DNA of 64,000 nt, taken from assembly GCF_023195695.1 (NCBI RefSeq), contig NZ_JALPQG010000003.1, positions 124,001 to 188,000 of the forward strand, written 5' to 3'. The number at the start of each line of letters is the position of its first letter. Position 1 is the first letter of the stretch. Made by a program: the position numbers and the translations under genes. The notes under the pieces are model-generated. The model did not search any database. It saw only the letters and a list, made by a program, of their open reading frames with translations, and was not told the origin of the DNA. Of this stretch, positions 1-9,117 are shown piece after piece. The stretch is from Aliiroseovarius sp. S1339. Lineage in GTDB: Bacteria > Pseudomonadota > Alphaproteobacteria > Rhodobacterales > Rhodobacteraceae.

Positions 1-1374
1 CATCCCGGCAATAACGCCGCGCCCTTCGTCGCGCAATTGGCGCGCTTCGTCCAAATCGGTGTTGTAACCCGGTGCGATAAATCCGCCATCGCGCGCAAGC
101 AGCGGGGGTTCTGCGACCAGAGCATCTTCCAGCAACTGCGACAGGGCGTCGTGGCCGACCAGCGCGCGCGTGGCGTCGGCGAGTATTTCCGGCAAGTCTT
201 GATCGGACAACAATTCGGCAATGTCGGCGGCGGCCGTGATGCCACTGCTAATGGCGGTCAGATCACGCGGGCCACCACGGTCAAGGCCGAGCCGCGACAG
301 GGCGCGATCCATGTCGGGCACCTTGCGCAGCGCGCCGCGAATGTTTTCTGCCATGCGCGATGCATCAATGAAAAACGTGACGCCTTCTAGCCGGTCGTGA
401 ATTTCACCCAGATCGCATGACGGGCTGGACAGTCGCCGCTCTAACAGCCGCCCACCACCGGCGGTCGTGGTGCGGTCAATCACCGACAATAGTGATCCGT
501 CCCGACCACCTGACAGGCTGTGTGTCAGTTCAAGATTGCGGCGGGTTGCGGCGTCGATCTGCATTGTCCCGTGCGCCATTTCGCGAACCGGCGGACGCAG
601 CAGCGGTAGTTTGCCTTTCTGTGTGATGTCGAGATATTCGACAATCGCACCCATCGCCCCCATCTCGGCGCGACTGAAGGTGCCAAACCCATCCAGCGAG
701 CCAACTTTGAACAGCTCTTGCAGTCGTTTTTCCGCACTTGTGCTGTCAAACGCCGCACGGCCAAGATCGGTGCCAGATGCGCCAGATTCAGAGACTAATT
801 CGCCCAATTCCGCGCTTAGATCGTCACACATGACCAGTTCGCGCGGGGCAAGGCGGGCCAATTCGGGGGACAGCCGCGTGCGGGTGCAGGGCATGACCCG
901 AAATGCGCCCGTCGAAATGTCGACCCAAGCCAAAGCGGCTTGATCGCGAACTTCGTTGTAAGCGGAGAGGAAATTATGGCGGCGCGCGTCCAACAGACTT
1001 TCTTCGGTTATTGTGCCGGGTGTGACCAGCCGGACCACACCGCGTTTCACGACGGATTTGGATCCACGCTTCTTGGCCTCGGCGGGGTCTTCCATTTGCT
1101 CGCAGACGGCGACGCGAAAGCCTTTGCGGATGAGCGTCAGAAGATAGCCTTCGGCGGAATGCACCGGCACGCCGCACATCGGAATGTCTTCGCCCAGATG
1201 CTTGCCGCGTTTGGTCAGGGCGATATCCAAGGCGGCCGCAGCGGCGACAGCGTCATCAAAGAACAGCTCGTAAAAGTCGCCCATGCGATAGAACAGAAGC
1301 GCGTCGGGATAATCTTTCTTGATCTCAACAAACTGCGCCATCATCGGCGTGACTTTGGCCGTCGTATCGCTCAC
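1..1374 (-). CDS. mutS: DNA mismatch repair protein MutS (C-terminus beyond left edge)
   Basis: MutS recognises mismatches and small loops and starts methyl-independent or nick-directed repair with MutL. Only residues 1-458 lie in the window; the frame is open to base 1 and the MSH ATPase domain is missing. Residues near 30 carry MGDFYELFFDDA, which holds the Phe-x-Glu mismatch wedge of domain I, and the connector and lever segments follow (for example LLERRLSSP and FFIDASRMAENIRG). The start is GTG at 1374, preceded by GGGGGACCTGAG; an ATG 14 bases upstream is out of frame and closes at once. It lies 64 bp downstream of galE on the same strand. Identification is firm; the gene is partial. 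Confidence 0.93.
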   Translation of the reverse strand, partial: MSDTTAKVTPMMAQFVEIKKDYPDALLFYRMGDFYELFFDDAVAAAAALDIALTKRGKHLGEDIPMCGVPVHSAEGYLLTLIRKGFRVAVCEQMEDPAEAKKRGSKSVVKRGVVRLVTPGTITEESLLDARRHNFLSAYNEVRDQAALAWVDISTGAFRVMPCTRTRLSPELARLAPRELVMCDDLSAELGELVSESGASGTDLGRAAFDSTSAEKRLQELFKVGSLDGFGTFSRAEMGAMGAIVEYLDITQKGKLPLLRPPVREMAHGTMQIDAATRRNLELTHSLSGGRDGSLLSVIDRTTTAGGGRLLERRLSSPSCDLGEIHDRLEGVTFFIDASRMAENIRGALRKVPDMDRALSRLGLDRGGPRDLTAISSGITAAADIAELLSDQDLPEILADATRALVGHDALSQLLEDALVAEPPLLARDGGFIAPGYNTDLDEARQLRDEGRGVIAGM

Positions 1375-1438
1375 CTCAGGTCCCCCATGGTCCGGTTTGC
1401 GCCAGACTATGGACTTCACATCAAAGGCGAAAGGGGCA

Positions 1439-2449
1439 TCAGGTGTTTTTGCGGCGCGAGACCCAGTTCCAGCTGGACGCGCACATGTCATCCAATCCCA
1501 ATTCCGCCTCAAACCCCAACAATTCGCGGGCGAGTTTGGTGTCGCCATAGACGCAGGCCACGTCACCTGGTCGGCGGGGCGCGATCCGGTAAGGCAGCGC
1601 CCGCCCGGCAGCGCGCTCATAGGCCTTCACCACTTCAAGAACCGAGTACCCGGTTCCGGTGCCAAGGTTTACGACATGCCCTTGGCGCGATTTTAGCAAG
1701 GCATCCAACGATTGCACGTGCCCCCGCGCCAAATCAGTCACATGGATGTAGTCGCGAATGCCGGTGCCATCGGGCGTGTCATAATCGTCGCCCCAGACGG
1801 AAAGCTGATCTTGCTCGCCTGTCGCAACCTTGGCGATATAGGGCACAAGATTGTTCGGAATGTCATTGGGGTCTTCGCCGATCAAGCCGGTTTCATGGGC
1901 GCCCACCGGGTTGAAATACCGCAGCACACCGAATGCCCAACGGTCATCAGCCGCCGAAATCTGTTCCAGCGATTGTTCGCATACCAGCTTGGTATAGCCA
2001 TAAGGGTTGTTGAAACCGCGCGGCGCGGCCTCATCAACGGGCAGGTGGTCGGGCTGGCCATAGACCGTCGCCGAGGAAGAAAACACTAATGTGAACACAT
2101 CGGCCCGTTGCATCGCGTCCAATAGTGAATACAGCCCGGCGATATTGGTGTTCAGGTAGTCAAGCGGTTTGCCCATACTTTCGCCGACCGCCTTAAGGGC
2201 AGCATAGTGAATGACCGCGTCGATTGTGTGCTCTGCAAAGATGCGATCCAGAAGGACACCGTCAAGCACATCGCCCTCGATACATTCCACCGGTGCGCCT
2301 GTGATAATCTCAAGCCGGTCAGTCACATCCCGCCGCGCGTTCGAGAAGTTATCAACGATGATCGCGTCATACCCTGCGTTCTTCAGGGCGACGTAAGTGT
2401 GCGACCCGATGAACCCCGCGCCGCCGGTAAGTAGGACCTTATGTGCCAC
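1439..2449 (-). CDS. galE: UDP-glucose 4-epimerase GalE
   Basis: Cytoplasmic short-chain dehydrogenase that interconverts UDP-glucose and UDP-galactose using tightly bound NAD, supplying galactose for envelope polysaccharides. The NAD motif TGGAGFIGS is at residues 8-16, the catalytic serines FSSSATVYG at about 123-131, and the YxxxK pair is Tyr150/Lys154. Length is 336 aa, usual for GalE. I chose GTG at 2449 because AAGAGG lies just upstream and the glycine motif then sits at the normal N-terminal position. An in-frame ATG at 2473 would add eight unusual residues and has no ribosome-binding site. It is divergent from maeB; no other Leloir genes are visible. Confidence 0.92.
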   Translation of the reverse strand: MAHKVLLTGGAGFIGSHTYVALKNAGYDAIIVDNFSNARRDVTDRLEIITGAPVECIEGDVLDGVLLDRIFAEHTIDAVIHYAALKAVGESMGKPLDYLNTNIAGLYSLLDAMQRADVFTLVFSSSATVYGQPDHLPVDEAAPRGFNNPYGYTKLVCEQSLEQISAADDRWAFGVLRYFNPVGAHETGLIGEDPNDIPNNLVPYIAKVATGEQDQLSVWGDDYDTPDGTGIRDYIHVTDLARGHVQSLDALLKSRQGHVVNLGTGTGYSVLEVVKAYERAAGRALPYRIAPRRPGDVACVYGDTKLARELLGFEAELGLDDMCASSWNWVSRRKNT

Positions 2450-2665
2450 ATGAAACCTCTTATTCGTTGTCAAAGATATAGGCTGATCGCATCAAAAAGG
2501 CACGTATGAATGGGTGGCGATGTAAGTCTTGGTCAGGGATGCTTGTATTATTCCAGTTGTTGCTGCAAGATCGACATTGGTTTCGTAAAGTTATACAGGC
2601 ACTCTGCCAAACGACAGATAATTTCGCGAATAGCGGTTGAGGCCAGGGCGGACCCCCTGTAAGGG

Positions 2666-2683
2666 TTGGTCGTTCAAGACCAA
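2666..2683. repeat. Inverted repeat in the maeB leader
   Basis: TTGGTC and GACCAA are separated by six bases and end 19 bases before the maeB ATG, just upstream of its AAAGG ribosome-binding site. It could be an operator or a small leader hairpin; function is unknown. Confidence 0.3.
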
Positions 2684-2702
2684 TTTACAAAGGCCGCCAC
2701 TT

Positions 2703-4964
2703 ATGCCCAAAGCCAAGATCACACCCGAGGAAGCACTGGCCTTCCATTTGGACCCCATGCCGGGAAAGTTCGAAATCACGCCCTCTGTCCCGATGACGAC
2801 GCAGCGCGATCTTTCCCTGGCCTACAGTCCGGGCGTCGCGGTCCCGTGCGAGTCGATCGCGGCTGACCCGCAAACGGCTTATGATTATACCAACAAGGGC
2901 AATCTGGTCGCTGTTATTTCGAACGGCACGGCGGTGCTGGGTCTGGGAAATCTTGGCGCGTTGGCGTCAAAACCGGTGATGGAGGGCAAAGCGGTTCTGT
3001 TCAAGCGGTTTGCCGACGTGAACTCGATCGATATCGAGCTTGATACGGAAGACCCCGAAGCTTTCATCAATGCCGTAAAGCTGATGGGCCCGACCTTCGG
3101 CGGCATCAACCTTGAGGACATCAAAGCGCCCGAGTGTTTCATTATCGAGCAGCGCCTGAAGGAAGAAATGGATATTCCCGTCTTCCATGACGACCAGCAC
3201 GGCACGGCGGTGATCTGTGCGGCGGGTCTGATGAACGCGCTGCATCTGTCCGGCAAGAAAATCGAGGATTGCCGCATTGTCGCAAACGGCGCAGGTGCCG
3301 CCGGGATCGCCTGCATCGAGCTGATCAAGGCGATGGGTGCCAAGCACGACAATTGCATCGTCTGCGACACCAAGGGCGTTATCTATCAGGGCCGCAAGGA
3401 CGGCATGAACCAATGGAAATCCGCCCACGCCGCCAATACAGACCTGCGCACACTGGAAGAAGCGATGGAGGGCGCGGACGTATTCCTTGGCGTGTCGGTG
3501 AAGGGAGCCGTGACGCAAGAGATGGTCGCGTCGATGGCGGACAACCCGGTGATTTTCGCGATGGCCAACCCGGACCCAGAGATCACGCCGGAAGAAGCGC
3601 ACGAGGTGCGCAATGATGCCATCGTTGCCACCGGTCGCTCAGACTATCCCAACCAAGTGAACAACGTATTGGGCTTTCCCTATCTGTTCCGCGGCGCGCT
3701 GGATATCAACGCCCGCGCCATCAATGACGAAATGAAGATCGCTTGCGCACGCGCCTTGGCCGAATTGGCGCGCGAAGACGTGCCGGATGAGGTCGCACTG
3801 GCTTACGGAAAAAAGCTGACCTTTGGGCGCGACTATATCATCCCTACGCCATTTGATCCGCGCTTGATTTATGTGATCCCACCCGCTGTTGCGCGGGCCG
3901 GGATGGACACCGGTGTCGCGCGTCGCCCGATCATTGATATGGACGGCTACGAGATGTCGTTGAAGGCGCGGATGGATCCGACAGCCTCGATCCTGCGCGG
4001 GATCACAGCGCGCGCGCGTAAAAATCAGGCGACGATGATCTTTGCCGAAGGCGACACACCGCAGGTTTTGCGCGCTGCCGTTCAATATCAACGCAACGGA
4101 TATGGCCGCGCATTGGTGGTTGGGCGTGCTGAGGACGTGAAGGCCAAACTTGAAGCCGAGGGATTGGGCGACGCCGTACGCGAGCTTCGCGTGGTGAACG
4201 CCGCAAATACAGATGATCTGCCCGCGTATAAAGACTTCCTTTACAATCGCCTGCAGCGGACTGGATTTGATCACCATGATATTCGTCGGCTGGCGGCGCG
4301 TGACAGGCATGTGTTTGCATCTCTGATGCTCGCGCATGGTCATGGCGATGGGCTGGTCACGGGCGCAACCCGGAAATCAGCCTATGTTCTGGACCGCATC
4401 AATCACGTGTTTGACGCCCGTGCGACCGACGGGGCTGTTGGAGTGACGGCGGTTCTTCACAAAGGTCGGATCGTGCTGATCGCCGATACGTTGGTGCATG
4501 AATGGCCCGAAACCGAAGACCTGGCCAACATCGCCGAACGCGCCGCAGCCGTCGCGCGCGGCCTTGGGTTAGAGCCGCGTGTGGCGTTCGTCAGCTTCTC
4601 GACCTTCGGCTATCCGGTGTCTGAGCGCGCCGAAAAGATGCATGAAGCGCCCGCCATTCTGGAAGCGCGCGGAGTGGATTTCGAATTTGACGGTGAGATG
4701 ACCGCCGATGTGGCCTTGAATGCCGACGTGTTGGCGCAATATCCGTTCTGCCGCTTGTCGGCCCCGGCCAACGTGCTTGTGGTGCCAGCGCGGCATTCGG
4801 CTTCAATCTCGGTCAAAATGATGCAGGAGCTGGCGGGTGCAACTGTCATTGGCCCGATCCTCTCTGGTATTGACCAACCGATCCAGATTTGTTCGACAAA
4901 CTCGACCTCGAACGACATTCTGAACATGGCGGTTCTGGCAGCGGCGCGACTGGGCGAGAAATAG
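2703..4964 (+). CDS. maeB: NADP-dependent malic enzyme MaeB (malic enzyme-phosphotransacetylase fusion)
   Basis: Oxidatively decarboxylates malate to pyruvate, making NADPH and feeding gluconeogenesis or acetyl-CoA supply. At 753 aa it is the long two-domain type. Residues 1-410 form the malic enzyme part, with metal-binding Glu138-Asp139 in LEDIKAPECF, the HDDQHGTA segment at 162-169 and the dinucleotide motif GAGAAG at 196-201. Residues from about 430 to the end form a phosphotransacetylase-like domain, which in this family is usually regulatory (acetyl-CoA response) rather than catalytic. ATG 2703 has AAAGG upstream; an earlier in-frame ATG at 2637 would add 22 unrelated residues. It is divergent from galE and followed 49 bp later by a membrane protein on the same strand. 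Confidence 0.95.
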   Translation: MPKAKITPEEALAFHLDPMPGKFEITPSVPMTTQRDLSLAYSPGVAVPCESIAADPQTAYDYTNKGNLVAVISNGTAVLGLGNLGALASKPVMEGKAVLFKRFADVNSIDIELDTEDPEAFINAVKLMGPTFGGINLEDIKAPECFIIEQRLKEEMDIPVFHDDQHGTAVICAAGLMNALHLSGKKIEDCRIVANGAGAAGIACIELIKAMGAKHDNCIVCDTKGVIYQGRKDGMNQWKSAHAANTDLRTLEEAMEGADVFLGVSVKGAVTQEMVASMADNPVIFAMANPDPEITPEEAHEVRNDAIVATGRSDYPNQVNNVLGFPYLFRGALDINARAINDEMKIACARALAELAREDVPDEVALAYGKKLTFGRDYIIPTPFDPRLIYVIPPAVARAGMDTGVARRPIIDMDGYEMSLKARMDPTASILRGITARARKNQATMIFAEGDTPQVLRAAVQYQRNGYGRALVVGRAEDVKAKLEAEGLGDAVRELRVVNAANTDDLPAYKDFLYNRLQRTGFDHHDIRRLAARDRHVFASLMLAHGHGDGLVTGATRKSAYVLDRINHVFDARATDGAVGVTAVLHKGRIVLIADTLVHEWPETEDLANIAERAAAVARGLGLEPRVAFVSFSTFGYPVSERAEKMHEAPAILEARGVDFEFDGEMTADVALNADVLAQYPFCRLSAPANVLVVPARHSASISVKMMQELAGATVIGPILSGIDQPIQICSTNSTSNDILNMAVLAAARLGEK

Positions 4965-5013
4965 GCCGAGAGCGCTATTTGACCGACCACGCGCCGCGCC
5001 CCTACTCTGGGGC

Positions 5014-5880
5014 ATGGGATATGTGATCACCCACTGGCGCGGCGAACAGCCTTTGATGCGCTCGTTCTGGATGAATGGCGTCGCGCTGCGCGTTGCTGTC
5101 TTTGGCGGGCTTGCATTTCTGACTTGGGCGCAACCATTGCCAAAAGCCATTCTGTTGGCCGCCATCGCGCTCGATCTGGCGGCGCTGATTTGGCAAAGCG
5201 TTGGCTATTTCCGTGCGACCGAACGCAACCTTGCAGGGTCAAGCTCGATGATACCGCTTTGGGGTGGGATGATCGCATTTTTGGCGGCGGTCGCGGTTAT
5301 GCTGTCGCAATGGTGGGGCTTGATTCTGGCCGCAAACCCACCACCGATGGAGGAGCTCTTTTCGGCCAAAATGGACCGGTTGCGCGCCGCCCAATATGAT
5401 TTGACCGTGGATGCGGACGAACAGATGATCCTGTTTCACGGTGAGATAACGCTGGGCGTGACCAAGCGTATGGCCGATCTTTTGGCGCAGAACGCGGACC
5501 TTCGCACCGTGTATCTGGACAGCACTGGTGGCAATATTTTCGAAGCGCGCGGTGTTGCGAAATTGGTTGCGGCCGCTGGGTTGGACACTCATGTCGATGG
5601 GCAATGCAGTTCGGCCTGTACGATTGTGTTTGTTGCGGGAACTCAGCGAACCTCGGGCCCAGAGGCGCGGATTGGCTTTCATGGGTATGCGCTGTTGAAC
5701 GCAGCTAAATTGCCGCAGTTTGACGTTTCTGCCGAGCAAGAGCGGGATCGCGCATCTTTCATGAAACAAGGCGTATCAGAGACGTTCTTGAACCGCATCT
5801 ATGACAGCCCGAACACGTCAATATGGTTTCCCAACCGGGATGAGCTATTGCGCGCGGGGGTGCTGAATGGCGCGCCTTAA
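5014..5880 (+). CDS. Membrane protein with C-terminal ClpP/crotonase-like domain (COG3904-like)
   Basis: A 288-aa protein of unknown role. Three hydrophobic segments (about residues 20-38, 46-67 and 80-108) precede a soluble domain from about residue 125 that resembles the periplasmic ClpP-like COG3904 group. The domain carries YLDSTGGNIFEARGVA, then the likely nucleophile segment GQCSSACTIVFVAG and a downstream His in RIGFHGY, consistent with a Ser-His serine-protease arrangement; I cannot place the third residue. TGGGGC precedes the ATG. It follows maeB closely and ends at a strong terminator. It could be a membrane-tethered peptidase, but no substrate can be inferred. Confidence 0.7.
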   Translation: MGYVITHWRGEQPLMRSFWMNGVALRVAVFGGLAFLTWAQPLPKAILLAAIALDLAALIWQSVGYFRATERNLAGSSSMIPLWGGMIAFLAAVAVMLSQWWGLILAANPPPMEELFSAKMDRLRAAQYDLTVDADEQMILFHGEITLGVTKRMADLLAQNADLRTVYLDSTGGNIFEARGVAKLVAAAGLDTHVDGQCSSACTIVFVAGTQRTSGPEARIGFHGYALLNAAKLPQFDVSAEQERDRASFMKQGVSETFLNRIYDSPNTSIWFPNRDELLRAGVLNGAP

Positions 5881-5894
5881 GGGGCGTTGAAACA

Positions 5895-5925
5895 AAACAC
5901 CCCGCCAATTTCTGACGGGGTGTTT
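5895..5925. terminator. Bidirectional terminator between the ClpP-like gene and icd
   Basis: A perfect 10-bp stem (AAACACCCCG / CGGGGTGTTT) with an 11-base loop sits between two convergent genes. It has A-rich and T-rich flanks on both sides, so it can act in both directions. Confidence 0.85.
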
Positions 5926-5945
5926 CTATATTATGTGGTCTCGGC

Positions 5946-8159
5946 TTAGCCGATGATGGCGTTCAGCGTCGCGCTGGGCCGCATCACTTTCGCCTTCTTC
6001 TCGACGCTCGGATGGTAATAACCCCCGATGTCAGCTGCTGGGCCTTGGACGGCTGCGATTTCAGCCAAGATGGCACTTTCACCATCGGCCAGAGCTTTCG
6101 CCACGGGTGCAAACTCCGCCGCAATCTCGGCGTCATCCGTCTGCGCCGCCAGTGCTTCGGCCCAATAGCGGGCGAACCAATAGTGGCTGTCGCGGTTGTC
6201 GGGCTCGCCCACTTTGCGCGAGGGCGAGCGGTTCTTGTCCAGGATACCTTGCGTGGCGTCCTCGGCGGCAGCCCCCAGAACACCCGCCTTGGCGTTGCCT
6301 TTCGCGTCAGCAAGGAAGTTCAGGCTTTCACCAAGCGCACAGAACTCGCCCATCGAATCCCAGCGCAGGTGGTTTTCTTCGACCAACTGCTGAACGTGCT
6401 TGGGGGCAGAGCCACCGGCACCGGTTTCAAACAACCCACCGCCCTGCATCAGTTTCACGATCGACAACATCTTGGCCGAGGTGCCAAGCTCAAGGATTGG
6501 GAACAGGTCGGTCAGATAGTCGCGCAGCACGTTGCCGGTGATGGCAATCGAATCCCTGCCCGCGGTGATGGTTTCCAGCGACTGGCGGGTCGCTTCGCGC
6601 GGCGCCATGATCTGGAACTTGTCCGCCACACCGGCCGCTTTCAGCGCTGGCTTCACATATTTGATCAGCTCGGCGTCATGGGCGCGGTTTGCGTCCAGCC
6701 AGAAGATCGCTTCCGAACCGGTCAGGCGCTGGCGATCCATCGCCAGCTCGATCCAGTTTTCAATCGGAGCCTTCTTCACGGTGCAAGCGCGCCAGATGTC
6801 ACCGGCCTCAACGTCGTGCGAATGCAGCGTGTCGCCGTTTGCCAATACGATGCGGATGGTGCCATCTGTGGGGGCTTCGAACGTGGTGGGGTGCGAGCCG
6901 TATTCTTCAGCTTTCTGCGCCATTAGACCCACATTGGCCACGGCCCCTGCGGTGGTGATATCGAGCTTGCCGTTCTGTTTGAAGAAGTTGATCGTTTCGT
7001 CATAGACGGTTGCGTAGCAGCGGTCGGGGATCACACAGTTGGTGTCGCCTTTCTTGCCAGCGGCGTCCCAACCCTTGCCGCCCGCGCGGATCACGGCGGG
7101 CATCGAGGCGTCGATGATCACGTCCGACGGCACATGCAGGTTGGTGATGCCCTTGTCCGAGTCGACCATATACATGGCGGGACGCTCAGCGGTCAGAGCT
7201 TCAATGGCGGACATAATCTCGGCGTCGCCTTCGACGCGTTCCAGCAGGTCGCCCATGCCGGAGTTCGGGTTCACGCCCAACGCTTCCAGCTTGTCGCCAA
7301 ACTTGTCGAACACGGGCGCGAGCCATGCTTTCACGGCGTGACCAAAGATGATTGGATCCGACACCTTCATCATCGTCGCTTTCATGTGAAGCGAGAACAT
7401 GGTGCCGTCTTTCTTGGTGTCTTCAATGGCGTCTGCCAGGAAAGCACCCAGCGCGCGGGCCGACATGAATGTGGCATCCGCGATGGTGCCTTCGTCCAGC
7501 GTCCAGCCATCTTTCAGAACGGTGACGCTGAAGTCTTTGGCAACAAATTCGATCTTTGCATCGCCCGCTTGCGCGGCGGTGATCGTTGCGGACTTCTCGT
7601 TCGCATAGAAATCATTGTCCGGCATGGACGAGACTTTGGTCTTGCTGTCCGACGACCATTCCCCCATCGAATGCGGGTTCTTTTGGGCGAAGTTCTTCAC
7701 AGCCTTCGCCGCGCGACGGTCAGAGTTTCCTTCGCGCAGAACCGGGTTCACCGCCGACCCTTTGATGGCGTCGTAGCGCGCACGGATGGCTTTTTCTTCG
7801 TCTGTCTTGGGCTCTTCAGGATAGTCGGGCAGCTTGTAGCCCTGCGCTTGAAGCTCTTCCACCGCGGCGACAAGTTGCGGCACCGAGGCCGAGATGTTGG
7901 GCAGCTTGATGACATTCGCGTCGGGCGTTTTCACCAGGTTGCCAAGTTCGGCCAAATCGTCGGATTGGCGTTGCTCTGCCGTCAGGTTCTCCGGGAAAGT
8001 CGAGATGATGCGCGCCGCAAGCGAGATATCTTTGGTGCCGACGGTCACACCAGCGGCAGAAGCGAACCGTTTAATGATCGGCAGGAACGAGGCGCTAGCA
8101 AGTTCGGGCGCTTCGTCTACAATGGTATACAGAATGTCTGGTTGCGATGTATCGGTCAT
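5946..8159 (-). CDS. icd: Monomeric NADP-dependent isocitrate dehydrogenase
   Basis: TCA-cycle enzyme converting isocitrate to 2-oxoglutarate with NADPH formation. At 737 aa and with conserved blocks such as [33 protein letters not shown] and [14 protein letters not shown], it is the monomeric (IDH-II) type, unrelated in sequence to the dimeric enzyme 1 kb upstream. The ATG is preceded by AGAGGTG. Convergent with the ClpP-like gene across a terminator. The 138-bp leader upstream contains a long-range inverted repeat (8173-8184 with 8256-8267) that might affect expression. Identification is very secure. Confidence 0.96.
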   Translation of the reverse strand: MTDTSQPDILYTIVDEAPELASASFLPIIKRFASAAGVTVGTKDISLAARIISTFPENLTAEQRQSDDLAELGNLVKTPDANVIKLPNISASVPQLVAAVEELQAQGYKLPDYPEEPKTDEEKAIRARYDAIKGSAVNPVLREGNSDRRAAKAVKNFAQKNPHSMGEWSSDSKTKVSSMPDNDFYANEKSATITAAQAGDAKIEFVAKDFSVTVLKDGWTLDEGTIADATFMSARALGAFLADAIEDTKKDGTMFSLHMKATMMKVSDPIIFGHAVKAWLAPVFDKFGDKLEALGVNPNSGMGDLLERVEGDAEIMSAIEALTAERPAMYMVDSDKGITNLHVPSDVIIDASMPAVIRAGGKGWDAAGKKGDTNCVIPDRCYATVYDETINFFKQNGKLDITTAGAVANVGLMAQKAEEYGSHPTTFEAPTDGTIRIVLANGDTLHSHDVEAGDIWRACTVKKAPIENWIELAMDRQRLTGSEAIFWLDANRAHDAELIKYVKPALKAAGVADKFQIMAPREATRQSLETITAGRDSIAITGNVLRDYLTDLFPILELGTSAKMLSIVKLMQGGGLFETGAGGSAPKHVQQLVEENHLRWDSMGEFCALGESLNFLADAKGNAKAGVLGAAAEDATQGILDKNRSPSRKVGEPDNRDSHYWFARYWAEALAAQTDDAEIAAEFAPVAKALADGESAILAEIAAVQGPAADIGGYYHPSVEKKAKVMRPSATLNAIIG

Positions 8160-8172
8160 GTCAGGACACCTC

Positions 8173-8267
8173 TTTTTTTCGCGGAGAGCTTCACCGCGGG
8201 GTCAATGCCCGGACGGTGAAAGGTGAGAATTCCACACCCACATACACAAGATCGCCGCGAAAAAAAA
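8173..8267. repeat. Long-range inverted repeat in the icd leader
   Basis: TTTTTTTCGCGG (8173-8184) is the exact reverse complement of bases 8256-8267. The arms are 71 bases apart, between icd and the GNAT gene, and the icd-proximal arm lies just upstream of its ribosome-binding site. A transcript starting beyond 8267 could pair the arms and hide or expose the icd start region. Confidence 0.45.
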
Positions 8268-8297
8268 GGGACTTGCCGACGCAGGGGCCGATTTCAG

Positions 8298-9050
8298 CTA
8301 TGATAACGCAAGCAGTGGCAATATCTGCTTCTTCAAAAGGTAGTGGCTGGCAATCTCGCGCCCATCATGGACGATCGAAAAGACACCATAGGGGTTCGGA
8401 ACGGACTGCCGAAGCTGCTTTGCGGATGTGACTTCAATCGCGTGGAAGGGAATGCCCGCCTCGTCTGCCGCGTCTTTTGCGTTGCTGACCGCGTCTTCCA
8501 GATACGGGCACTGCGCGCTGTGAAATACCGTTAGGCCGGGACCGCAGGCCTTGGCCTTTTCTGTCGCCTCGCCAACAATAGATGGGGTGGGGCCTTTCTT
8601 GAACGACTTCAAGACAAGGTCGAAATTCGGATCGGCTTGATCGACCGACAGGTAACCCCGCGGCGTCAGAAGTTTCTTGTCGACCAACCAGTTGCCGGAT
8701 CGAGTCAGCGCGGTCACGCCGAGAAATCCGTTGTCACGGGACCAGTTTTCGACTTCGTCCAGCAGCAATTGTGCGTGACCTTGACCCCGGCTTTTACCGA
8801 CGACCCAGATACAGTGGATGGCGACCAGACCCTTCGCGTTTTCAATCCCGCGCCAAGCGAATTCAGCCGGGATAAATTCGACAAATCCGCGTTCGCCGTC
8901 GCCCAGCAGCCGCAGCTGCAAGCCTTCGTCAAAGCGATCGGCGAGCCATGCGCGCTTCCGCTTCCACGCGCTGGTCTTACGCGCGCTCATCTTGCAGAAA
9001 AAGCCGTGCTTTTCGACGGTGTCGTTTGTGACGGTAATCAGTTCGGTCAT
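8298..9050 (-). CDS. GNAT acetyltransferase with C-terminal YoaP domain
   Basis: A 250-aa two-part protein. Residues 1-140 look like a GNAT fold; the acetyl-CoA loop is probably VVGKSRGQGHAQLLL near residue 85. Residues from about 165 (GLTVFHSAQCPYLEDAV) to the end match the YoaP-like C-terminal domain, with a thioredoxin-like start containing a single Cys. The substrate is not predictable. The start is ATG 9050, which has a strong AAGGAGG; an upstream in-frame alternative at 9071 would swallow that site. It lies between the two isocitrate dehydrogenase genes on the same strand, with no clear metabolic link to either. Confidence 0.75.
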   Translation of the reverse strand: MTELITVTNDTVEKHGFFCKMSARKTSAWKRKRAWLADRFDEGLQLRLLGDGERGFVEFIPAEFAWRGIENAKGLVAIHCIWVVGKSRGQGHAQLLLDEVENWSRDNGFLGVTALTRSGNWLVDKKLLTPRGYLSVDQADPNFDLVLKSFKKGPTPSIVGEATEKAKACGPGLTVFHSAQCPYLEDAVSNAKDAADEAGIPFHAIEVTSAKQLRQSVPNPYGVFSIVHDGREIASHYLLKKQILPLLALS

Positions 9051-9117
9051 GCGAGCCTCCTTGAGAAGCAAGCTCGCATGATTGGTCTTGGCTGTCTTTG
9101 AGGCGCGTCAATCGCGC

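Noticed and set aside
940-1914. Plus-strand frame across the mutS-galE junction
   Set aside because: It runs antisense through two conserved genes and has no ribosome-binding site or motif.
7134-8219. 361-codon plus-strand frame opposite icd
   Set aside because: It is antisense to icd throughout, with Arg/His-rich shadow composition and no recognisable domain.
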